The notes beneath the pieces were generated by a model. The model was not told the DNA's origin. It saw only the letters and a list, made by a program, of their open reading frames with translations, and searched no databases. DNA of 64,000 bases from Leptospira ellinghausenii (GTDB taxonomy: Bacteria; Spirochaetota; Leptospiria; Leptospirales; Leptospiraceae): the NCBI RefSeq assembly GCF_003114815.1, contig NZ_BFAZ01000009.1:1612001-1676000 (forward strand). Direction: 5' to 3'. The translations under genes were made by a program, and so were the position numbers. Shown here piece by piece: positions 57,197 through 64,000 of this stretch (position 1 is the first letter of the stretch; every line of letters starts with the position of its first letter).

Positions 57197-57933
57197 GTTT
57201 ATGCCATCCAGAACGAGGGAATGTTTCCTGCGGTGCCTGTTGTGGACTTTTTAATTTAAAACTTACAACCAAAGAATTCAAAAATTTACTCTTAGAACGA
57301 ACAACTGAATTTCATAACACAGTCAATTTTGAAATCAGACATACACTTCCCATCTATCGAAAAGATAGAGAAACCAAAGAATCAAATTTTCCCAAAAAAG
57401 ATGAAATGACATACAATTGTCCATTCTTGGGTTATGTAGACAACACCAAACAAAGAATAGGTTGTATGATCCATCCTAAATTTACAGGAGATCCCAAAAG
57501 CCAAAATTTTTCATTTTATGGAACATCCATTTGCCAAGCTTATGACTGTAAAACAAAGGAAAATGCACTCGCAGAATTGTGGGAAGTTTTGTTTGTCGAA
57601 ATTGCAAAAGATTCGATTGAATATTCTTTTTTATCCGCAGATCATATCTTTACTTATGCAGTTGAGAAATTTTTTGCCCATTCCAATAAGAACGTAGAAG
57701 AAATGTTTCAAACCTTTCGATTGGAACTTGTAGAATTGTTTCAGTTACGATTGGTTACATCCATTCAAAACAATTTCACATCCTTTGAAATCAATTATGA
57801 TGCTTTTTTGACCTTGGAGTCTGTTTGTTTGTATCTTGAGTCGGAACTTGGAATGGATTGGATTCGTTGGAAGGAAGAGTGGGAAAAGAAAAACCCGAAT
57901 AGAGGTGAAGTATCCGGGTTTTTTGATAAGTGA
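57193..57933 (+). CDS. YkgJ-like CxxCC zinc/iron-binding domain protein
   Basis: The 246-residue protein begins with a Cys cluster (C4, then C13, C16 and C17 in SCGACCG). Further cysteines follow at YNCPFLG, IGCMIHP and ICQAYDC, the pattern of the YkgJ-type metal-chelating family. Function is unknown. The start is a TTG sharing TTGA with the CHAT stop, so it belongs to the same operon and could be a sensor or substrate of the module. Its 3' end contains a bidirectional terminator. Confidence 0.82.
   Translation: MSLCHPERGNVSCGACCGLFNLKLTTKEFKNLLLERTTEFHNTVNFEIRHTLPIYRKDRETKESNFPKKDEMTYNCPFLGYVDNTKQRIGCMIHPKFTGDPKSQNFSFYGTSICQAYDCKTKENALAELWEVLFVEIAKDSIEYSFLSADHIFTYAVEKFFAHSNKNVEEMFQTFRLELVELFQLRLVTSIQNNFTSFEINYDAFLTLESVCLYLESELGMDWIRWKEEWEKKNPNRGEVSGFFDK
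57891..57924. terminator. Bidirectional intrinsic terminator, partly inside coding sequence
   Basis: AAACCCG (57891-57897) pairs with CGGGTTT (57915-57921). T runs follow on both strands (TTTTTT at 57919-57924; AAAA-rich block before 57893). It overlaps the last codons of the CxxCC gene and serves the convergent phasin-like gene as well. Confidence 0.7.
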
Positions 57934-57939
57934 TTTGGA

Positions 57940-58206
57940 TTATGCTTTTGAAGTAACAGTTGCTACTTTTGCTTTAGCTTCCGCTACAACAGTGTTAGCT
58001 TTTCCAACGATTGTTTCTACTTGAGAAAGACCTTCTTGAACGTATTTTCTAAGGTTTACAGAAATTTCGCTTTGGTCTTGAGCACCTTTCGCTGCTAAGT
58101 TTTGAAATTCTGCATTAATGCTAGAGAAAGCCTTTTCTGCTTCTACTTTTGCAGTGTTTACTGCGCCTAAGATAAAGTTTAATCCGTCTTTTACTTGTTG
58201 TTCCAT
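57940..58206 (-). CDS. Phasin-like protein
   Basis: The protein of about 88 residues is almost entirely amphipathic helix, rich in Ala, Lys, Glu and Val, with no Cys, Trp or Pro. It has the heptad pattern of PhaF/PhaI-type phasins, ending in an Ala/Lys-rich tail (VAEAKAKVATVTSKA). Phasins coat polyhydroxyalkanoate granules. Start ATG 58206 has AAGGAG 8 bases upstream; an ATG at 58212 is too close to that site. Three TGC-N3-GCA elements lie upstream. Confidence 0.75.
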   Translation of the reverse strand: MEQQVKDGLNFILGAVNTAKVEAEKAFSSINAEFQNLAAKGAQDQSEISVNLRKYVQEGLSQVETIVGKANTVVAEAKAKVATVTSKA

Positions 58207-58237
58207 TTTCATTTCTCCTTTTTTCGGTTCTCAGTTG

Positions 58238-58312
58238 TGCAATGCACCATTCCTTTTTGTGCGCTGCACAGCGATCCGTCAACCCGTTTTTTCATTTTTT
58301 TCCTGCATCGCA
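58238..58312. promoter_or_regulatory. Three TGC-N3-GCA operator-like repeats
   Basis: TGC-AAT-GCA (58238-58246), TGC-GCT-GCA (58260-58268) and TGC-ATC-GCA (58304-58312) lie between the phasin-like gene and mtnA. The first two extend to GTGCAATGCAC and TGTGCGCTGCACA. TGC-N3-GCA resembles the site of the PHA regulator PhaR, which represses phasin genes. A TTGACG hexamer (minus strand, 58277-58282), a possible -35 box, sits among them. Confidence 0.6.
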
Positions 58313-58328
58313 CAAAAAAAATGGAAAG

Positions 58329-59402
58329 ATGCCCCAACCGGAATTTTTACCCATCCAGTGGAAATCCACTTACCTCTCCTTACTTGACCAAAGGGCCTTG
58401 CCAGGAAAAAAAGAATTTTTAGAAATTAAGTCAGTTGAAGAGACAATTATAGCAATTCGTGATATGGCTGTTAGGGGAGCACCAGCCATTGCCATCACTG
58501 GTATTTTTGGACTTACACTTGGTGCCAAAAAAAAATCAGGAAAAGTAAATTCACAAGAAATTGAATCTCTCATAAAACAAGTGTTTGAGTCTAGACCAAC
58601 TGCAGTGAATCTAAGTTTTGCTTTACAAGAAGCAAAAAAACGAGTGGAAGGGGAAACTCTTTGGGAATCCGTACAAACTGTTTGGGAATCGTTTGCACTA
58701 GAGATGATGGTGGATGATCTAAATGCCAACCAAACCTTAGGAAAAAACGGGGCAAATTTATTTCCCAAAAACCAGGAAGAGTTTCATATCATCACACATT
58801 GTAATACAGGTGCGCTTGCCACGGCTGGTCATGGAACAGCACTTGGGGTGATCCGAAGCCTACGTGACATGGGAAAAAAGGTAGTTGTTTATGCAGATGA
58901 AACTAGGCCATTTTTACAAGGTTCAAGGCTTACTGCTTTTGAGATGATGGAAGAGGGGATCGAATGTTATATCATCACAGATGGAATGTCTGGATGGCTC
59001 ATGAACCACAGGAAAATTGATGCGGTCCTTGTTGGTTGTGACCGTGTTGCGGCCAATGGGGACACTGCGAATAAAATTGGGACATACAATTTAGCGATTG
59101 TTGCCCACGAACATAATGTTCCGTTTTATGTTTGTGCTACAAAGGACAGTTTTGATCTCAATTTAAAAACGGGAGAGGAAATCCCCATTGAAATGCGAAA
59201 AGAATCAGAAGTGACCCAGTTTGATTTTTTGAAAACACATGATGGAAAGTATTTATTTCCGGAAGGGAAAACCTCACCCGTTGGTGCAAGAGCTCTCAAC
59301 CCTTCTTTTGACATCACAAAGGCCAAATTTATCAAAAACTTTATTACAGAATTAGGATGTTTTGTACCTGGAGAGATTCCCATTCGTCTAAAGAATGTAT
59401 GA
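58329..59402 (+). CDS. mtnA: Methylthioribose-1-phosphate isomerase
   Basis: MtnA converts methylthioribose-1-phosphate to the ribulose form in methionine salvage. The 357 residues show RDMAVRGAPAIAITG, THCNTGALATAGHGTALG with the catalytic Cys, ADETRPFLQGSRLTAFE, and GCDRVAANGDTANKIGTY with the catalytic Asp. I start at ATG 58329 (MPQPEF) because the longer frame runs through the operator repeats. The stop overlaps the msrA start by ATGA. Confidence 0.96.
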   Translation: MPQPEFLPIQWKSTYLSLLDQRALPGKKEFLEIKSVEETIIAIRDMAVRGAPAIAITGIFGLTLGAKKKSGKVNSQEIESLIKQVFESRPTAVNLSFALQEAKKRVEGETLWESVQTVWESFALEMMVDDLNANQTLGKNGANLFPKNQEEFHIITHCNTGALATAGHGTALGVIRSLRDMGKKVVVYADETRPFLQGSRLTAFEMMEEGIECYIITDGMSGWLMNHRKIDAVLVGCDRVAANGDTANKIGTYNLAIVAHEHNVPFYVCATKDSFDLNLKTGEEIPIEMRKESEVTQFDFLKTHDGKYLFPEGKTSPVGARALNPSFDITKAKFIKNFITELGCFVPGEIPIRLKNV

Positions 59403-59911
59403 CGGAAAAAGCGATTTTAGGTGGTGGGTGTTTTTGGTGTACGGAAGCAGTGTACTTACGCATCCAGGGTGTAATTTCCGTAGAATCTGGTTATGCGGGT
59501 GGTCAAACACCAAACCCAAGTTATAAGGAAATTTGCACAGGGACCACTGGCCATGCCGAAGTGATCCAAATTGAATATAATCCAGAAGTCATATCCTACT
59601 CCAAAATATTGGAGATTTTTTGGGCATCACATGACCCAACCACACTCAATCGGCAAGGGAACGACGTAGGAACACAATACAGATCCGTGATTTTCTATTT
59701 GAATGAAAAACAAAAGGAACTCGCAGTGGAATCAAAAAGAAAACATGCTTATATGTTCCCTGATCCCATAGTCACTGAAATTTCGCCTGCTCCCAGTTTT
59801 TACAAAGCAGAAGACTACCACCAAAATTATTTTACCTTAAACCCACAAAACCCGTATTGCCATTATGTGATTTTTCCAAAATTGAAAAAATTGGGTCTGA
59901 AGTTAAATTGA
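59399..59911 (+). CDS. msrA: Peptide methionine sulfoxide reductase A
   Basis: MsrA reduces methionine-S-sulfoxide in proteins. The 170-residue protein carries the catalytic GCFWC motif at about residue 10. SGYAGG, GTTGHAEVIQIEYNP, FWASHDPTTLNRQGNDVGTQYRS and the AEDYHQNYF segment follow. Length is typical. It is translationally coupled to mtnA and ends before a bidirectional hairpin. Confidence 0.97.
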   Translation: MTEKAILGGGCFWCTEAVYLRIQGVISVESGYAGGQTPNPSYKEICTGTTGHAEVIQIEYNPEVISYSKILEIFWASHDPTTLNRQGNDVGTQYRSVIFYLNEKQKELAVESKRKHAYMFPDPIVTEISPAPSFYKAEDYHQNYFTLNPQNPYCHYVIFPKLKKLGLKLN

Positions 59912-59920
59912 TTAAAATTG

Positions 59921-59940
59921 CGGCTAATTTGAGTTAGCCG
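59921..59940. terminator. Hairpin between msrA and the FapA-type gene
   Basis: CGGCTAA (59921-59927) pairs perfectly with TTAGCCG (59934-59940) around a six-base loop, between convergent stops. On the minus strand it is followed by CAATTTTAAT; the + side is weaker. Confidence 0.55.
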
Positions 59941-59945
59941 ACTTA

Positions 59946-61427
59946 TCATTTGCCTTTAAAGGCGGTGAGCATTGCTTTGTCTTGGTTTGGAAAAAAATTC
60001 ATCACAAAAGCTGATTGTGCTTTGGTGATTTTTTCCACTTGCCTTCTGTATTTGATGACAGCTCCAGGGTGAGCCGTGTTTCGTACGACCACTTTTACAT
60101 TATCTTGGTTGTAACGAGCACCTTTTAGTTCTTCAATTTTTGATTTGAGTAATTCAACAGTTTTGTTTTTTTTCTGATACGCATCAAAGATTTCTTTGAA
60201 CTTTTCTTTTCTTGCTTCATCAATTTTTCCGCGAGAACGTTGTACCACTTCTTTGATCTTTTGGATTTCAGGTACAAGTGCTTCCAGTTCCTTTTCCATA
60301 TCGGAAAGGCGTGAACTACCTTCTGTAAGAAGTCGGTCATTTTTATAATGGAATCCAACTTCCACAACTGTGTCCATTTGTGCAGAGGAACCAAGTGAGG
60401 AAACGGTAATTCCTTGGTAGGAAATTAAATCACTGCCAATGATAGAAGAAGATTCCCCCGTTAGGATGATATTCCCCAAACAAAGGATTCTACTGCCTAA
60501 AATAAAGTTTTCGATGATACAATCCCCATCAATTTCAAGGTTTGCATTTTCGACAAACTTGGCTCGAAGATCACCTTTGATGCGGATCACTCCTTTACCT
60601 TTTGCTTTCACTCCACCTTTGACTTCTAAATCTTCACCCACAACCACATCAGATGATTCAACGTTTCCATCTAAATAGAGGGAACCTTGGCAGTTGACAA
60701 TCGCACCTTCTTCGATAGTTCCTTTGACACGGATGGTACCTTCAAAATTGATATTCCCTGTTCCTAAACCAATATTACTTTCAATATTTAACTCAGGTGA
60801 TACAGTAAGTGATGTGTCTGTGGAAAATACCACACCACTTAACGTGGCAAAGTATTCTTTGAGTTGCCTACCTGGTTTTTCAGGGTCATCAATGGTTTTA
60901 GGCAAAATATTTTTACCTAAGGTGAGCCTTGGTCTGTCGATTGGATTCGGGTAAATTGGATTTCCAAGTACGTCTGTTCCTTGTTCTCCTGCCACCCCTT
61001 CAAATAGGGTAGCTAGTTTTTCCCCTTCTTTTACGTGAACATATTTATTGATATTACGAAAATCAGCAGATCCATCTTCCTTTAAAACAACTCGTTGGGC
61101 TCTTGGAAAATAAAACTTAATCCAACCACTTTCCCCTTGTTTGGCGGGGATCCCTTTTCCAACAACAAACGTAAAATCCTCTTTTACCTTTGTTGGATCT
61201 TTTAAAATTTTATCAATTTCGAGGGCAGCTAGGTCCACATCTTTCATTAAAATGCGGTCTCTATGAATGGAGGCGTTGTCTAACGCTTCAAAAATGAGTA
61301 TATTGCTCATAGAACCACCTAACAGCCAAACTGGTTTGACTAAGAGAGTGGCTGTCAAACGATCCTCGGAGATTTGGATCTTGAGTCCTCGTTCCGGATT
61401 GAAGTCCGGTGCATTTTTTACGTCCAT
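59946..61427 (-). CDS. FapA/DUF342 family protein
   Basis: The 493-residue protein matches DUF342 (FapA). There is an N-terminal region with GKGIPAKQGESGWI, then KEGEKLATLFEGVAGEQGTDVLGN. A right-handed beta-helix (about residues 205-345: repeated GTIRVKGTIEEGAIV, LYLDGNVESSDVVVGEDLEVKGGVKAKG) and a C-terminal coiled coil (MEKELEALVPEIQKIKEVV) follow. The function is not settled; relatives are linked to envelope stress or polymer surfaces. No membrane segment or signal peptide is seen, so it is probably cytosolic. Confidence 0.88.
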   Translation of the reverse strand: MDVKNAPDFNPERGLKIQISEDRLTATLLVKPVWLLGGSMSNILIFEALDNASIHRDRILMKDVDLAALEIDKILKDPTKVKEDFTFVVGKGIPAKQGESGWIKFYFPRAQRVVLKEDGSADFRNINKYVHVKEGEKLATLFEGVAGEQGTDVLGNPIYPNPIDRPRLTLGKNILPKTIDDPEKPGRQLKEYFATLSGVVFSTDTSLTVSPELNIESNIGLGTGNINFEGTIRVKGTIEEGAIVNCQGSLYLDGNVESSDVVVGEDLEVKGGVKAKGKGVIRIKGDLRAKFVENANLEIDGDCIIENFILGSRILCLGNIILTGESSSIIGSDLISYQGITVSSLGSSAQMDTVVEVGFHYKNDRLLTEGSSRLSDMEKELEALVPEIQKIKEVVQRSRGKIDEARKEKFKEIFDAYQKKNKTVELLKSKIEELKGARYNQDNVKVVVRNTAHPGAVIKYRRQVEKITKAQSAFVMNFFPNQDKAMLTAFKGK

Positions 61428-61479
61428 TCTGACTATAGTATCGGCAGGTTTTTTAGGAGAATCGACAATTTCTGTAGTG

Positions 61480-62517
61480 CTATTGGTCTAACCAGTGCAG
61501 AAAACTTCCAAAAGTTTGTAAGAGAGCAGGAACCCCAAAAATTTGGGAATGGAGTGGGAGACTGTCACCATGGGTGAGGGCAGTGGAAGTCCTGTGGACA
61601 TAAGGAATTCCTTTTCCTTTCAGAAGGAGAGCCAGTTTTTCCGATTCTTTGGCCGAGATGACGGGGTCGGTTTTTCCATGCAGAAGGGAAACTGGGCCAC
61701 TTAACATTTCCAATTGGTAAAAGGGGGAAAGGTTTTCTGGCATTTTTTCGGGTACTGTGTCTAAAACCTGTTGGGCCAAACTGATTCGGAAGGTGCGATC
61801 GTTGTGGACTTGGTCAAAAAATTCTTTTGCAAGTTTTGAAGATTTGTTTAGATACAATTCGGTTTTGGCATTTTGCCCCGTTCGTTTGAGTCCATTGTCC
61901 AGGGCAGCTTCATAATACACGGATTCAAGTTCTTCTGCGAGTTCTCGTTCGAAACGGTGGAGCATATTATATAAAATAACATACACAGCGTACGGGTCTA
62001 CTTCGTAATGAGAGAAAACAAAAGGGACTGCTTCAAAAAAATTACAATACCCACCAATAAGCATACTTGATTTGATTTTGTCTCGAGTGTTGGATCTGGA
62101 AGCGGCAATGATTCCCATACCCGCAGAAAAACTAGCTGATAAATACCCTAAGTCATTACCGTTAAACAATTGTTTGTTTGAATAAATCTCTAACATCAAA
62201 TTTTGAATATTGGAGATGGTTGTTTCTTCGATTTTTAATCCTTTGACTTCTGGAAGTTCTGGTAAAATGACACTATGACCGGTACTTGCAATGTTTTCTG
62301 CTAAGTCGATGATCCTTTGGTCATCAATGCCCATAGCACTCATTCCATGTTGGATGTACACACCTGGTAAGGAAGTAGGATCAGTGTTCTTGGGATAAAA
62401 AAGAAAACTACGACGACCCGTTTCGGATAAAGTGAATTCTTTTCGTTCGAGAGATTTTTTTTGTTTTAGTCCGGCATAACTCAAAATTAGAGGGAGAGCC
62501 AAAACATAGGGTTTCAT
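61480..62517 (-). CDS. Alpha/beta hydrolase family protein
   Basis: The 345-residue protein has a likely N-terminal hydrophobic signal or anchor (PYVLALPLILSYAG). The alpha/beta hydrolase core follows: oxyanion region VYIQHGMSAMG, nucleophile elbow SASFSAGMG (Ser in FSAGM), acid Asp in LLHGKTDPVI, and His in LTHGDSLPL. All catalytic residues are present. The substrate is unknown. It lies 6 bases downstream of the CheX-like gene on the minus strand. Confidence 0.82.
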   Translation of the reverse strand: MKPYVLALPLILSYAGLKQKKSLERKEFTLSETGRRSFLFYPKNTDPTSLPGVYIQHGMSAMGIDDQRIIDLAENIASTGHSVILPELPEVKGLKIEETTISNIQNLMLEIYSNKQLFNGNDLGYLSASFSAGMGIIAASRSNTRDKIKSSMLIGGYCNFFEAVPFVFSHYEVDPYAVYVILYNMLHRFERELAEELESVYYEAALDNGLKRTGQNAKTELYLNKSSKLAKEFFDQVHNDRTFRISLAQQVLDTVPEKMPENLSPFYQLEMLSGPVSLLHGKTDPVISAKESEKLALLLKGKGIPYVHRTSTALTHGDSLPLHSQIFGVPALLQTFGSFLHWLDQ

Positions 62518-62523
62518 TCGACT

Positions 62524-63039
62524 TTAGTTTTGGGGAGTAGGGAATTTTTCCAACAATAAAATCAAATACAACCTTCCCATGTATTCATCCCCACGTCGGT
62601 CTTTTAAGTTAAAGATGAGAATGTATTGGCGAAAGTGTTCCAGTGATATGGGAACCAGTTTGTGGTTTAAATTTTCTGGTGGTAAGATATCAATTTCGTA
62701 ACGACCAAGTCGCATTTCTGTAATCAATTTACCTGCAATTTGATTGGCGAATTCCATCATGATGGATGCAGAGTGGGCTCTCGAAGTTGGATCAATTTGA
62801 AAGGCTTTCGCTATTTTTGGTAAAAGTTTGAGTTTTGTATAACCATCGAGTGCTAAATAGAGTTTTCCATTGATGTCTCCCACAAATTCGACAAGTGTAC
62901 AATTTTCAAAACAAAGTCCTTCGTTTTTGGAAGGACCATATGCTTCCCTTTCAGCAAACACAAGTAAGGTTTTGTGAAAATGGTCCGGTAATACTTGCGA
63001 AACCGTTAATATGAATTTTTCATCGATGAGTGGATCCAT
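62524..63039 (-). CDS. CheX-like chemotaxis phosphatase domain protein
   Basis: The 171-residue protein has the CheC/CheX/FliY-type signature ExxNxxxG (MMEFANQIAGKLI). In CheX the Glu and Asn act in dephosphorylating CheY-P. A C-terminal segment RLYLILLLEK fits the fold. The N-terminal half has fewer matches. The upstream gene stops immediately before its ATG, so they are likely an operon with the hydrolase gene. Confidence 0.7.
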   Translation of the reverse strand: MDPLIDEKFILTVSQVLPDHFHKTLLVFAEREAYGPSKNEGLCFENCTLVEFVGDINGKLYLALDGYTKLKLLPKIAKAFQIDPTSRAHSASIMMEFANQIAGKLITEMRLGRYEIDILPPENLNHKLVPISLEHFRQYILIFNLKDRRGDEYMGRLYLILLLEKFPTPQN

Positions 63040-64000
63040 TTAAGCGGCGTGGTAGAGGATACTCTCTTCTAAAGAACCATATGCTTTTTTGATCCAACCA
63101 TCAAACCGTAAGTCAGGAATGAGTGGATTGGAATAACCTAGTGCCACTTCGGAAGGATAACCCAATTGGTCTAATTCCTCAATGAATTGTTGGAAAAAAG
63201 AAGAAAAAGATTCTAGGCGTTCGTTGGGAATGAGAGCTGCATATAAGTCTTCTTCCAATTGGAAAAGTCCAAGACCGAGTACAGATTGTTTGATTCCCAT
63301 ATGATTGAGTCCGATGGCAAGTTCCGATTGGAAGTTGGTATCAATGAACTTAAATAAGACCAAGGTCTTTTTTTCGGAAGCCTCAAAGGAAGCTTTTGCC
63401 ATTTGGTAAAAATGGGAAACAGTATATAGTTTTGTGAACGGGTGTTTGGTGACTTTTGAATATTCACGTTTTGCCAGTATTTTTTCTGACAAATTGGTTG
63501 TTTCTTCCCAAAACACTTGGATGTCTTCGTTTGACCAAACATCTTTTGAAGTAAAACATAAAAATCCAAATAAATTCGCATTGATGGTTAATGGAACATA
63601 TAACTTACGTTTGTTTTTGGAAATCACAGGGAGGGATTCTCTAATTTGGTTTTCTTCCCATTCATTCCATTCCACAGGATTGTCGTCTGTTTCGACTAAC
63701 ATTTCTGACTTTTGCCAGTAACATTCCTTAAATTCTTTTCCATCAAAGTATACATATTGAATGGAGGAGAGTTTAGGACTTGTGAAGGAAAAAGGAAATT
63801 CCTTTACCGTATCACAAAAAAGATTTCGTTCTTCCAATCGAACGGATTCTCTCGCAAAAAAAATAGGGTCCACTTTCCATAAGATTTCTTTTGGTTTTGG
63901 TCCTTCTGTTACTTCATTGTAGGCTTCAGGTGTCTGTGAAACTTGTGCATCAAAAACTCCTTCCGAAGTATGGGTTTCTTCCGTTGTATTGGATAAGTCA
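63040..64000 (-). CDS. GAF plus degenerate GGDEF-like protein, 5' end outside window
   Basis: The frame ends at 63040 and is open with no stop to the right edge, so the true start lies outside. The GTG at 63873 is only an internal candidate. The visible N-terminal 45 residues are Thr/Glu-rich and probably disordered. A GAF-like domain follows (KRKLYVPLTINANLFGFLCF, WSNEDIQVFWEE). The C-terminal 140 residues resemble a GGDEF domain (FTKLYTVSHFYQMAKASFEAS, VALGYSNPL) but lack the GG(D/E)EF signature, so no cyclase activity is expected. It lies in an apparent operon with the CheX-like gene. Confidence 0.65.
   Translation of the reverse strand, partial: DLSNTTEETHTSEGVFDAQVSQTPEAYNEVTEGPKPKEILWKVDPIFFARESVRLEERNLFCDTVKEFPFSFTSPKLSSIQYVYFDGKEFKECYWQKSEMLVETDDNPVEWNEWEENQIRESLPVISKNKRKLYVPLTINANLFGFLCFTSKDVWSNEDIQVFWEETTNLSEKILAKREYSKVTKHPFTKLYTVSHFYQMAKASFEASEKKTLVLFKFIDTNFQSELAIGLNHMGIKQSVLGLGLFQLEEDLYAALIPNERLESFSSFFQQFIEELDQLGYPSEVALGYSNPLIPDLRFDGWIKKAYGSLEESILYHAA

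Noticed and set aside
53702..57933. Type III-E CRISPR (Craspase) locus
   Set aside because: Sigma factor and CHAT protease are present, but there is no gRAMP/Cas7-11, no repeat array and no Cas1/Cas2 nearby, so only a functional analogy is claimed.

Overview
The window looks like chromosomal DNA of a spirochaete, most likely a free-living Leptospira. This is inferred from content, not from a database match. The sequence is AT-rich. It carries a FliG paralogue with FliH, many 7TMR-DISM receptors, spirochaete-style lipoproteins, B12 synthesis genes, and frequent TTG/GTG starts with ATGA or TTGA gene overlaps. I see no insertion sequence, prophage, CRISPR array, rRNA or tRNA.

Layout. 1-3 kb: the end of a PAS sensor gene, a short SSB, and two lipoproteins. 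3-9 kb: an MBOAT acyltransferase, then a tight run of PilZ protein, NAD(P)-binding protein, DUF374 acyltransferase, metK, a transketolase C-terminal half and a divergent ClpS. 9-12 kb: two tandem AT-rich polytopic membrane proteins that look like GT-C enzymes. 12-20 kb: a CBM48-like exported protein, a 1223-residue protein with DPF repeats, one membrane segment and TPR repeats, a WecG/TagA-type glycosyltransferase, an exported protein and an MFS transporter, then mtnC.

21-28 kb is a nitric oxide reductase locus: norF-like, norE, norC (with an extra heme domain), norB, norQ, norD, nnrS and a Crp/Fnr regulator. There are perfect TTGAT-N4-ATCAA boxes before norC and nnrS, and a near match before a two-domain hemerythrin gene at 40.9 kb. 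No nitrite or N2O reductase is present, so NO detoxification is the likely role here. The regulator is the last gene of a co-directional run fliG-like, fliH, two 7TMR-DISM kinase-like receptors, regulator.

28.6-39.1 kb therefore holds four 7TMR-DISM receptors flanking fliG/fliH. The two kinase-like proteins appear to lack the phosphoacceptor His. The two overlapping class III cyclase genes have reciprocally broken active sites: one has lost a metal Asp, and the other has lost the transition-state Asn and Arg. The spacing is identical in both, as expected of an obligate heterodimer resembling the C1/C2 halves of animal adenylyl cyclase. I consider this the most striking signal in the window.

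39-53 kb: aldehyde dehydrogenase, bihemerythrin, gatB, cobT-cobS-cobC, dnaE, a membrane-anchored AraC regulator, a long-chain acyl-CoA synthetase and a LytM peptidase. 53.7-57.9 kb: an ECF-like sigma factor, a linker protein, a CHAT protease and a CxxCC protein, a candidate protease-controlled sigma module. 57.9-64 kb: a phasin-like gene whose upstream region carries three TGC-N3-GCA repeats, mtnA-msrA, a FapA/DUF342 protein, an alpha/beta hydrolase, a CheX-like protein, and a GAF/GGDEF-like protein that runs off the window.
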